Part shown: one piece after another, positions 50,666 through 58,859 of the stretch
Layout of the letters: each line of letters opens with the position of its first letter
Position numbering within the stretch: position 1 is the first letter of the stretch
Assembly (NCBI GenBank): GCA_937981985.1
Contig: CALJNB010000039.1
Span: 40,923 to 104,922, forward strand
Source: an uncultured bacterium
Lineage (GTDB): Bacteria; Myxococcota_A; Bradymonadia; Bradymonadales; Bradymonadaceae
Length of the DNA: 64,000 nt
Direction: 5' to 3'
Notes under the pieces: model-generated
Seen by the model: the letters and a program-made list of their open reading frames with translations, nothing else
The model's database searches: none
Told to the model about the DNA's origin: nothing
Program-made: the position numbers and the translations under genes

Positions 50666-51564
50666 TGCGCAGCCAGGAAAGACACAAGAAAAATTGAAAG
50701 GCAACAAAAAGCGGAATAAAACATTAGGCCGCCGGCGGTTTGTCCAAGCATCGGATTGAGATGCGCACCTTCGGTTTTCGTAAACTTGTATACCAAAGGC
50801 AAAGAAACCACCGTTCCAATCGCGCCGATCATGAGTATGTATTGGTTGGAAATAATTGCAGCGATAATAGGAGCCAAAATCGCGATTACCCACATTGCGA
50901 TATATTCAATATTTGCAAACTTGAGACCAAAACGCGCCACCATCGTCATTTTCCCTGAAACACGATCGTTATCAATATCGCGCTTGTTGTTAACAATAAG
51001 AATCGCGTTGGTGACCGCTCCAACACCACAGCCGAAAAGCACCGCAATCCAAGAGAAACTGAGGGTATGAACATACACGGTTCCAGCGACAGCAACCGGT
51101 CCGAAGAAAATAAAAACGAGAATATCGCCAAACCCTAAATACCCCAAAGGCTTGGGACCGCCCGTATAAAGAATACCAAACAAAATAGATAGCAAACCGA
51201 TCAACAATATCGGAGGTCCACCACGGTAAACCAGTGAGAGCCCAATTAAAAAAGATAGACCGAAAGCAATGATAAAACCGCGCTTCATTACATCAGGAGT
51301 AATCCACCCCTGAGCTGTAGCACGCGCTGGACCTAGACGATCGTCATTGTCCACACCATTCATATGGTCGAAATAGTCATTTGCGAAATTAGTACCGATT
51401 TGAATCATCAAGGTAGCTAGAATCGTCGCCGCAAAAACCCAACCGATAACATTCGGATAAGCAATCATCGTCCCTACCAAAACAGGAGCGATCGCGGCCG
51501 GTAGTGTTTTAACTCTTGCGGCACTAAACCACGGAGCTTTTGTTTGTGTTGAAACAGCCGTCAT
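50662..51564 (-). CDS. menA: 1,4-dihydroxy-2-naphthoate polyprenyltransferase
   Basis: 300 residues, UbiA-superfamily membrane protein with eight or nine helices. First Asp-rich motif NDYFDHMNGVDNDD and second NNKRDIDNDRVSGK bind the Mg2+-diphosphate of the isoprenoid donor. It attaches the polyprenyl tail to DHNA and releases CO2. Overlaps menD by 4 bases and menC by 4 bases. Confidence 0.92.
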   Translation of the reverse strand: MTAVSTQTKAPWFSAARVKTLPAAIAPVLVGTMIAYPNVIGWVFAATILATLMIQIGTNFANDYFDHMNGVDNDDRLGPARATAQGWITPDVMKRGFIIAFGLSFLIGLSLVYRGGPPILLIGLLSILFGILYTGGPKPLGYLGFGDILVFIFFGPVAVAGTVYVHTLSFSWIAVLFGCGVGAVTNAILIVNNKRDIDNDRVSGKMTMVARFGLKFANIEYIAMWVIAILAPIIAAIISNQYILMIGAIGTVVSLPLVYKFTKTEGAHLNPMLGQTAGGLMFYSAFCCLSIFLVSFLAAQ

Positions 51565-53165
51565 GAAAAACGCTCCTCGGTTCTGTCATAAAAATCTTTA
51601 AGGTCAAATTTGGGATCCACGGTTGCGATTAGAAATCGTATTCCGACATAACTGGCCGACAATGCCTCGCTTAGTGCTGATGTTGTGTTCACCTGTTGAC
51701 ATGCAAAACCGAAAGCCGAAATAACGGCATTGAGATCAACTTCAGGAGGTGCCACGAAAAATTTTTCTAAAGCTTCATTTTCAACGACTGGAAGATGTTC
51801 GAAGATGCGACCGCCATCATTATCAACGATAATTATCGTCGCTTGAATACTCATGCGTCTGATATCAGCCAGAATTGATAAGTCGTACAGAAAAGCATGA
51901 TCACCGCAAACGACTAAGGTCGATGTCCCATCAAACGCTGTCCCCAATCCGGTCGCTAACGTTCCATCTATTCCACTGGCTCCTCTATTGAATGTTAGTG
52001 TCGATGATCGTGAGAATTCTCCCAATTCACGAAAACGATCAAAAGCACGAATCGTTAGACTATTTGCTAAGTGGACATTTTGAAAAGAACTCAAATTCGC
52101 AGTCACAATGGATACCACGGTACTATAGGTAAGCTTCTTATCTCCCGCCTTTTGACTGATTTTTGAAAATGAAACTCGAGGTGAATCCTCAACCAAATGA
52201 TGCCAACGAACATCAAAGCTTTTATCGATATCGCCGTTTGGATCAAAAATACCGGCAGCGGTCTTCCATTGTTCAACGTAATCAAATTTGGCAATCCAAT
52301 CCCAAACACGATGTTCGGTAAAACGATGTCCAAGAATCAGAAGGCGTCCATGACCTTTTGCGTCGGAAAAAACTTCCGCTGAAAGTGAACGGCTTCCACA
52401 TGTCCAACTTCCGCTTTGAATATCAAAAAAAGTATCCCCTTTAAATCCACCGATCGTGCGTTCTAGATTTGGCGTTAAACCGCGGTGATTCGCACCAACG
52501 ATAATGGTATCGAAGCTACCTATTGCCGATACGCCATCGGCAGATTGTTTTTCCAAACGCAGGTCTTTCCAAGGTCGACCGCTTTTATACCACTCACCCA
52601 CTTTAGACCTCATCGATATCAAAGAAAGATCGGCAAGATCGAGCAAGGGTTTTTTCAAAGGTAAATTGATGTGGACCGGACCCGGGTCTTCATACAATTT
52701 TTGACGCAAAGACGAGATGAGTTCCAGCACATCAGTTCCTGAAAGGTTCTCATCGAACGTAAAGGTTGGCGTTTCTGGCCCAAAAATATCTGTCTGAATG
52801 ATCGTCTGATTTGCGCCTCGGCCAAGTTGGCAGGCGGGTCTGTCTGCGCTAATGAAAAACATCGGGACCGCATCCGCCCGTGCCTCAATTATTGCTGGAA
52901 GTAGATTGGCGACCGCAGTTCCAGATGTGGTAAGGACCACCGGGATCGTTTTGCCAGTACGGGCCATCCCTAAGGCAAAAAACGCCATCGAACGTTCATC
53001 GTGAAAAACCCGAAAATTAATCGCACTATGTTCGAGACCCGCCAAGACCAAAGGAGTGTTTCTAGAACCTGGGGCCGTGCAAAACTCAGTAAAATTACAA
53101 CGCGAAAACTCTTCGACAATAATGGCAACCCGTTCAGCCTGGGAAACGGACTCTTGGACAATCAC
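51561..53165 (-). CDS. menD: SEPHCHC synthase (thiamine-diphosphate enzyme)
   Basis: 534 residues from a GTG with GGAG seven bases upstream. N-terminal APGSRNTPLVLAGLEH and CTAPGSRN are MenD-specific; the ThDP-binding segment VVCGDHAFLYDLSILADIRR with DNDGGRIFEHLPV follows. It joins isochorismate and 2-oxoglutarate. Overlaps menF and menA. Confidence 0.9.
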   Translation of the reverse strand: MIVQESVSQAERVAIIVEEFSRCNFTEFCTAPGSRNTPLVLAGLEHSAINFRVFHDERSMAFFALGMARTGKTIPVVLTTSGTAVANLLPAIIEARADAVPMFFISADRPACQLGRGANQTIIQTDIFGPETPTFTFDENLSGTDVLELISSLRQKLYEDPGPVHINLPLKKPLLDLADLSLISMRSKVGEWYKSGRPWKDLRLEKQSADGVSAIGSFDTIIVGANHRGLTPNLERTIGGFKGDTFFDIQSGSWTCGSRSLSAEVFSDAKGHGRLLILGHRFTEHRVWDWIAKFDYVEQWKTAAGIFDPNGDIDKSFDVRWHHLVEDSPRVSFSKISQKAGDKKLTYSTVVSIVTANLSSFQNVHLANSLTIRAFDRFRELGEFSRSSTLTFNRGASGIDGTLATGLGTAFDGTSTLVVCGDHAFLYDLSILADIRRMSIQATIIIVDNDGGRIFEHLPVVENEALEKFFVAPPEVDLNAVISAFGFACQQVNTTSALSEALSASYVGIRFLIATVDPKFDLKDFYDRTEERFS

Positions 53166-54259
53166 GATGCTTCTCCAAGATTAGACAAAATCGCCGAACG
53201 CTTGGAGTTGATTTCCGCCCATTCAGATTCACAAGTAGAATCAGGGACGATACCCGCACCAAAATATACGAACGCATCCGAAACCGTTTGCAGCACAGCG
53301 CGTATCGCTACGGTAAAACTCTCGAAATCTTTATCAATGATGCCGATCGTTCCGCCATACCAGCCTCGGTTAAAGCCTTCGTGCTCACGAAGAAACTCCA
53401 AAGCAGCATCTTGTGGTAGACCGCAAAGCGCGGGTGTGGGGTGTAAATGAGAAAACGCTAGATTTTCAGAATCCACCCTACCACCGACAAGAGTGTGCAA
53501 GTGAATGAGGTGCTTAAGGTGCTTAATTTTTGTTTCGCTGATCTCGACTTGACTGCAAAACTTCGCGAGCTTATCGACGAGAAATTCTACAACGAGCTGG
53601 TGTTCCAAACGTTCCTTTGGGTCGTCGAGCAAGTCTTTTTCTGCACCCAAACTCTTTGGACGTGTACCGGCTAGAGCATCGGATTGAATTCGAGGGCCGT
53701 CTTTTCGAAAAAGAAGTTCTGGCGAAGCACCATAAAAAATATGACCAGGACTCGGACTGAAGGCGAATCTAAAGGAACCGGGCGCTGCCATCATTCTCCC
53801 CCACACATTCTCTTTTTTCTCGATTCGATCACGGTAGGCGAGCACCACTTTCTCTAAACATCCCTGAGCAAAAGCGTTTGAAGTTTTAGAAAAAAGATGT
53901 TCCCACTCCGACGTTACCGACGGTGTCGGAAAAGTATCGAACAGCTCACAATCCAACGACTCCAAAAGAGCACCTTCGCGTAATTCAGCGGGGGCGAAAA
54001 ACTGGGCCGCCCCAAACTCGGACCATTCGTCGCAATGATCGACATCTGGATCGAAACAAATCCCACAAAAAACGAAAGAATGAAGTTTAGTAAAATCGCG
54101 TAGGCTTTTCTCGATCATATGTATCGACGATTTCCTCTGAACTTTCAGAATCGCGTCCGCGCCAACACCCGCAAACCACTTACCGGCATCAACATCGGCA
54201 TAGAAAAACTTCGGCCAACGCGTGTCCGATTCCAACCAGGACGAAAGGGCCTGATTCAT
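53162..54259 (-). CDS. menF: Isochorismate synthase
   Basis: 365 residues of the chorismate-binding family. Conserved segments include KVVLAYRDRIEKKENVW, SDALAGTRPKS, HLHPTPALCGLPQDAALEFL and YFGAGIVPDSTCESEWAEIN. It converts chorismate to isochorismate, the first committed step of menaquinone synthesis. It is the first head-group gene, after menG; its ATG overlaps the menG stop (TAATG). Confidence 0.9.
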   Translation of the reverse strand: MNQALSSWLESDTRWPKFFYADVDAGKWFAGVGADAILKVQRKSSIHMIEKSLRDFTKLHSFVFCGICFDPDVDHCDEWSEFGAAQFFAPAELREGALLESLDCELFDTFPTPSVTSEWEHLFSKTSNAFAQGCLEKVVLAYRDRIEKKENVWGRMMAAPGSFRFAFSPSPGHIFYGASPELLFRKDGPRIQSDALAGTRPKSLGAEKDLLDDPKERLEHQLVVEFLVDKLAKFCSQVEISETKIKHLKHLIHLHTLVGGRVDSENLAFSHLHPTPALCGLPQDAALEFLREHEGFNRGWYGGTIGIIDKDFESFTVAIRAVLQTVSDAFVYFGAGIVPDSTCESEWAEINSKRSAILSNLGEAS

Positions 54260-54990
54260 TAGCTAGCCTTTTCAGCCGTATAGATACTAACAGCACCGAG
54301 AACAAAAGAGTCATGCTTTGCTTTCTCAAGACCCGCGCTTCTCATGAGTTCTAAAAAGTCTTCACCACAGGGGAATGTAGAGATCGTTTCATCCAGATAA
54401 GTGTATGCTGCTTTGTCGCCCGAAATGACACCGCCTATAAATGGCAATATCGAACCGCGATAGAACCGATAAACCGGACCGAACAACTTCCCTTCAGGTT
54501 CAGAGAATTCAAGTACGATAATTTTGCCACCGGGTTTCATGCATGTTGCCATTTCCTGAAGTCCCTTTTTGGGATTTGGAAAATTGCGAATGCCAAAAGC
54601 AACCGTTGAGATATCAAAATCAGCCCCATGATAGGGTGACATGTCTATGGCGTTGCCAAGTTCGAGAGCAAGGACATCTTTCTTTTTGTGCGAGGCTATT
54701 TTAACTTTCCCGACTTCCAGCATTTCGTTGGACGGATCGATTCCCAAAACCGAATCTACGCGGGGATCTTTAATGAGTTCTAAAAGTAGATCGGCAGTAC
54801 CCGTGGCCATATCTAAAACTTTAAGACCCTTACGATCTGGCAGATGACGTCGCACACGTTTTCGCCACAAAATATCTTGTCCACCTGATAAAAATCGATT
54901 CAAAAAATCGTAGCGGCCGGCAATACGATTAAACATTTGCGGTGCCTGATCGCGGCTCGGACCGGCAAGAGTAGAAATTTCTTTATTCAT
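54259..54990 (-). CDS. menG: Demethylmenaquinone methyltransferase
   Basis: 243 residues of the UbiE/MenG family (also named ubiE). SAM-binding: VLDMATGTADLLLEL, then FGIRNFPNPKKGLQEM and LEFSEPEGKLFGPVYRFYR, which are UbiE hallmarks. It methylates demethylmenaquinone with SAM as donor; given the men genes, the menaquinone role is favoured. Overlaps aroF-type gene by 4 bases. Confidence 0.9.
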   Translation of the reverse strand: MNKEISTLAGPSRDQAPQMFNRIAGRYDFLNRFLSGGQDILWRKRVRRHLPDRKGLKVLDMATGTADLLLELIKDPRVDSVLGIDPSNEMLEVGKVKIASHKKKDVLALELGNAIDMSPYHGADFDISTVAFGIRNFPNPKKGLQEMATCMKPGGKIIVLEFSEPEGKLFGPVYRFYRGSILPFIGGVISGDKAAYTYLDETISTFPCGEDFLELMRSAGLEKAKHDSFVLGAVSIYTAEKAS

Positions 54991-56018
54991 GATGATTCCT
55001 CCAAACGTACAACTGGGGATTGTGAAATTGTTTTATCGACCGCAGCCGCAATTCGCTTCAAGTCGATCATTAACGTTTCAAAACTTTCCAAACTTAGCGC
55101 TTGGTCTGCATCGGAAATAGAAGATTCCGGCTGGCTGTGGACTTCGACCATCAAACCATCCGCACCAGCGGCAACCGCAGCTTTAGCAGCGCCAGCGATA
55201 AGGTCAGCTTGACCAATTGCATGTGAAGGATCGACGATGATAGGTAAGCGTGTTTCCTTTTTTAGCCATCCGATCGCGCCTAAATCCAGCGTAAAGCGCG
55301 TTGCTTTCTCATAACTTCTAATCCCTCGAATAACCAAGGCAACGTTTTCGTTTCCACCGCTGAGGACATATTCGGCAGCGTTTAAAAACTCCACCAATGT
55401 ACAACCAAAACCTTGCTTGAGAACAACAGGCAAATCTTGTTTACCCAATCGTTTCAAGAGATTGAAGTTTTGCATATTTCGCGCGCCCACCTGGAATGCC
55501 GAAACATGAGGCGCCAGAATATCGACTTGTTCTTCGCTCATGACTTCAGAAACAAAGGGTAATACGGCTTTCTCCACCTCATCAACAAGCTCTAAACCTG
55601 CCTCCCCAATACCTTGAAAATCGTATGGAGAGGTACGTGGTTTAAAGATTCCGCCACGAATCAAAGAAGCGCCGGCCGCTTTACAACGCAGTGCAATCGG
55701 CATCAAAGTATCGTCGTTCGTCACGCTACAAGGACCGGCGATGACGACCACTTTATCGCGAGCGAATGCAGTATCCCCAATCGAAAAGGTATGCAGTCGT
55801 CTATCGATTAAACGAGAAGCGAGGACGTAATTGGGACCGTCGACGATCTTCAGGACATCCTCCTTCTTGCTGAATAGCGAAGATAGCTCAGCGTTCAAGG
55901 AATTGACCCGGATAAGCGGATACCTCGCATCACTAAAAAGATTAAAATGAACCTTATTTTCGTGGAGAATCTTTTCGTCTGCCGCAGTCTCGCAACCGGG
56001 TTTGTATACAATGAACAT
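54987..56018 (-). CDS. 3-deoxy-7-phosphoheptulonate (DAHP) synthase, class I-beta
   Basis: 343 residues. N-terminal ferredoxin-like regulatory domain (about 1-70) followed by the catalytic barrel: VVIAGPCSVTND, GGIFKPRTSPYDFQG, QVGARNMQNFNLLKRLG, and IVDPSHAIGQADL with the metal ligands. It makes DAHP from PEP and erythrose-4-phosphate, the first shikimate-pathway step. Its place within the menaquinone operon suggests that chorismate supply and quinone demand are co-regulated. Confidence 0.92.
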   Translation of the reverse strand: MFIVYKPGCETAADEKILHENKVHFNLFSDARYPLIRVNSLNAELSSLFSKKEDVLKIVDGPNYVLASRLIDRRLHTFSIGDTAFARDKVVVIAGPCSVTNDDTLMPIALRCKAAGASLIRGGIFKPRTSPYDFQGIGEAGLELVDEVEKAVLPFVSEVMSEEQVDILAPHVSAFQVGARNMQNFNLLKRLGKQDLPVVLKQGFGCTLVEFLNAAEYVLSGGNENVALVIRGIRSYEKATRFTLDLGAIGWLKKETRLPIIVDPSHAIGQADLIAGAAKAAVAAGADGLMVEVHSQPESSISDADQALSLESFETLMIDLKRIAAAVDKTISQSPVVRLEESS

Positions 56019-56578
56019 TATTTTCTCCTCTTCGTTTTAAAGTGCGCGACGATGGCTTTGGTTGGCCTAAATACGTCCATAACCGAACGTAAATCGAGCT
56101 GAGCACCGGTAATAAATAGATCCATCGCTTTTTTCATTCCGTCCGCAAAAATTCTCATTTTGGTAAGGCGAGATACGATTATGGGATCTACACCTTCGGC
56201 TTTTGCATCCGCTTCGGCTTTTTTTAGGGTCTCAGAAACCTCGGAGATAAAATGCAATTCCCTTTCCCTCAGAACGCGGCCAATCATTTCTTTAAGATTC
56301 GTTTCTGGTGAGTAAAGCCAAGCACGACGATTGGGGATTCGTGTTTTCTTCAACACTCGCCAATACTCCAAGTCTCGGAGTAACATCGAAACAGCTCCCT
56401 TAGACATGCCGAGTTCATCCTGAAGTTCAGCAGCTGATTTCGGGGAGGTTGATAAATATAGATGAGCCCAAACGCGCCCTTGGTTACGTTTGAAACCCCA
56501 GAATTCGATGACATCTCCGACCGCCTCGATCGTTGAATGTCGCCAATCTAGCTCCACTGCGTGTTCAAGGAAATTCAT
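56018..56578 (-). CDS. GbsR/MarR-family transcriptional regulator
   Basis: 186 residues. Winged-helix region about 15-90: VIEFWGFKRNQGRVWAHLYL, then PKSAAELQDELGMSKGAVSM, LLRDLEYWRVLKKTRIPN. This is the GbsR-type arrangement. A long C-terminal helical part (100-180) would dimerise. Embedded as the second gene of the operon, it is a candidate regulator of the operon itself; operator-like repeats lie at 57670-57706. Overlaps its neighbours by 1 and 4 bases. Confidence 0.85.
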   Translation of the reverse strand: MNFLEHAVELDWRHSTIEAVGDVIEFWGFKRNQGRVWAHLYLSTSPKSAAELQDELGMSKGAVSMLLRDLEYWRVLKKTRIPNRRAWLYSPETNLKEMIGRVLRERELHFISEVSETLKKAEADAKAEGVDPIIVSRLTKMRIFADGMKKAMDLFITGAQLDLRSVMDVFRPTKAIVAHFKTKRRK

Positions 56579-57564
56579 GCTGCCACCGAATTTAAATAAG
56601 TACCCAGATTAGTCTCGGCCCACCGTATAAGGTCCTGTGCACTGGCCTTATCTGCATAGTGCCTCAATGGTTCCAAACCAAGCTGAACCTCATCCTTTAA
56701 CGCCTCAATGGCAGGCTCGAAACCCAAAGTGACGACGCGTTCTCCAAGACGTTCTAAGTCAGCATTTGAAGAACGATCAGTAGCCCAAAAAGCCTCCACT
56801 TCCGTGCGAAATCGCGGATCAGCTTCTACCGCTTTCGTAATTAAAAACGATGGATTGGCATTTCTTAGATCTGCAAAACGATCTTTACCCTGATTTGGAA
56901 GGACGTCCTTCAAGTCATCAGCGAGTTGAAACGCAACGCCGAGATGTCGACCCACGGCTGTGAAATGTTCTTCTGCCTTTCCGTTACCGGATTCGATCGC
57001 GGGACCAAGTCCACACCAAGCAAAGAGGGCTCCGGTTTTACCCTCGGCGATAGAACGCCAAGGTTGGAGGTCAAGAATGGTTTCCCGGGCTTCGAATTCG
57101 TCAATTACCGAACAAGACATTTCTCGAAGCACATCCGCGGCGGTGACCATAACCCGATGCTTTAGATGAGCGAGATTCTGGAAGGCCAAGGCAAACATAA
57201 TATCGCCGCAAAGAATAGCAGTTTTGGTATCCCACTTCTTATGCACGCAAATCTGGTTGCGTCTCTCTTCTGCTTCATCGATAACATCGTCATGAACCAA
57301 ACTTGCGGCATGAATCAATTCCGCGGTTACTGCGATCGGTCTCGCCGCGGCTGCATCTAACCCGACCATATCTGCAAAACAGTGCACCAACATCGGCCGC
57401 ACCCTTTTACCACCAGCGTTAACGTTAAACTGCGCACCGTCCCATAAGGACTGACCGCTTGACGTGTTATAGCCGTTAAGGTTTTCAGGACTGAGTAGGG
57501 TGTTGATGTCTGAATTTACGACATCGATAAAGGCTTTGATTTGTTTATTCATATAAATGCGCAT
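56575..57564 (-). CDS. Polyprenyl diphosphate synthase (isoprenoid tail)
   Basis: 329 residues. Trans-isoprenyl diphosphate synthase: GGKRVRPMLVHC, first Asp-rich motif HDDVIDEAEERRNQ, second FQLADDLKD, and PSFLITKAV. The ATG at 57562-57564 has AGGG eight bases upstream; an ATG at 57550-57552 is an alternative. It would make the side chain used by menA. As the first gene of the operon, it is transcribed from the promoter region at 57565-57775. Confidence 0.88.
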   Translation of the reverse strand: MRIYMNKQIKAFIDVVNSDINTLLSPENLNGYNTSSGQSLWDGAQFNVNAGGKRVRPMLVHCFADMVGLDAAAARPIAVTAELIHAASLVHDDVIDEAEERRNQICVHKKWDTKTAILCGDIMFALAFQNLAHLKHRVMVTAADVLREMSCSVIDEFEARETILDLQPWRSIAEGKTGALFAWCGLGPAIESGNGKAEEHFTAVGRHLGVAFQLADDLKDVLPNQGKDRFADLRNANPSFLITKAVEADPRFRTEVEAFWATDRSSNADLERLGERVVTLGFEPAIEALKDEVQLGLEPLRHYADKASAQDLIRWAETNLGTYLNSVAA

Positions 57565-57669
57565 GCGTTGCGCCCTACGTTACGAAGTTTCAAAAACGCT
57601 CGATAATTCATGAACAATTAACGTCTCAGACACACTACTCGTGAAATTTGTGCAAGCTCGCCCGCTGTT

Positions 57670-57706
57670 CTATGTTCACATAGTTCAAGCCTGCTTGAAC
57701 TTCAAG
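57670..57706. promoter_or_regulatory. Operator-like repeat array upstream of the menaquinone operon
   Basis: CTATG-TTCA-CATAG (57670-57683) overlaps a 20-base palindrome AGTTCAAGC-CT-GCTTGAACT (57682-57701), whose right arm also forms CTTGAA-c-TTCAAG (57694-57706). Thus three half-sites of the TTCAAG/CTTGAA type lie in register. It is 106 bases from the start at 57564 and 70 bases from the plus-strand gene at 57776, so it could control either. GbsR-like regulator is encoded next door. Confidence 0.55.
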
Positions 57707-57775
57707 TAATTATTTATGATTCCAATATTTTAAATATCGGTGTAAAGCTGTGGCTTCCCTTCGAGAATCTCTTCA

Positions 57776-58855
57776 ATGTCTGAGTTTGATGAAAAGTATT
57801 TTGCACTTATTGATAGTGCACAAGAAGAGAATTATTCCCCCGAAACTGCGAATAAGTTAGCCGAGGCAATACAGCTGGCATCCGATGAAGGGCGTAAAGA
57901 TTGCGAACTTTTAGCCCGCTATCTTTATACCTTTTCGATCGCTCCTGTTGATCCCGAGAAATCTTTGGTCTCATTTGCTTGGTGTTTGGCGAACATCGAA
58001 CATTGTGGACCCATGATTCCAAAAGCTTCGATCATCGAATTGTATTCAATTGTGACAGGAATTTTGCGTTCTTATCCAGATTATTCTTTGCAACAAATCG
58101 AGACAACTTTTCAACACATGGAAGACGAGTATAGAAAGTTGGGGCTGCCAATGAGAGACGTCCTGCATTGCCGTCTTTATGGAAAATTGGGAATTGGCGA
58201 CCGCGAGGGCGCAACCGAAATCTATAAAAAATGGAAGATAGCGCCCCCAGGTCATCGAACATGTCTGGTCTGCGATCGTTCAACGAGCGTCCTCTATCAC
58301 GTCTACTTAGACCAACCCGAACGCGCGCTTTCGGATGCCGAACCTATTCTATCGGGAAAAATGAGTTGTGGGGATGGCCAACCAATGATCACCCAATGCG
58401 CGTCGTTGATTCCACTCATCCGCGCTTCACGCTTCGATGAAGCTGAACGGCATTACCGCGAAAGTGTTAATCAATTAGGAAATATCGGTTTCGCGGGAAT
58501 CTGGTCTGCCGGAAGACAACTTTTCTATCTTTCACTTATCGGCGATTTAGAACGTGGCAAAGTCAACATTGATCGCTTTTTAAAAATCGCGAACACACAA
58601 GGTACACCAACAGATCGGTTTGGTTATTGGCTGGCGAGCCGCTCATTCGTTTCAGCACATATCGAACAAAACCATGAACTTCCGGAACTGGATGGATTTG
58701 ACACCCATGATTCACAGGAAGTCCTGAGTCTACTCGATGAGAAGATATTTTCGCTCTCCAGTCGTTTCGATGAACGAAACAAAAACGGCGAATACACGCG
58801 TATTGCAAACGCCTATATTACCCTTTTCGATTCTTTGAAGACGGCCCTCCCCTAA
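57776..58855 (+). CDS. All-helical (TPR-like) protein of unknown function
   Basis: 359 residues, no signal peptide or membrane segment. The sequence is nearly all amphipathic helices with TPR-like spacing (LARYLYTFSIAPVDPEKSLV, ASRFDEAERHYRESVNQLGN, LIGDLERGKVNIDRFLKIAN). Cys-rich patch CLVCDRST near residue 162. No exact family. Five bases upstream of the membrane glycosyltransferase gene, so they are probably co-transcribed. Confidence 0.55.
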   Translation: MSEFDEKYFALIDSAQEENYSPETANKLAEAIQLASDEGRKDCELLARYLYTFSIAPVDPEKSLVSFAWCLANIEHCGPMIPKASIIELYSIVTGILRSYPDYSLQQIETTFQHMEDEYRKLGLPMRDVLHCRLYGKLGIGDREGATEIYKKWKIAPPGHRTCLVCDRSTSVLYHVYLDQPERALSDAEPILSGKMSCGDGQPMITQCASLIPLIRASRFDEAERHYRESVNQLGNIGFAGIWSAGRQLFYLSLIGDLERGKVNIDRFLKIANTQGTPTDRFGYWLASRSFVSAHIEQNHELPELDGFDTHDSQEVLSLLDEKIFSLSSRFDERNKNGEYTRIANAYITLFDSLKTALP

Positions 58856-58859
58856 GGCA

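Noticed and set aside
50666..50893. Longer menC reading frame
   Set aside because: The N-terminal extension is an out-of-frame reading of menA and has no enolase-family sequence.
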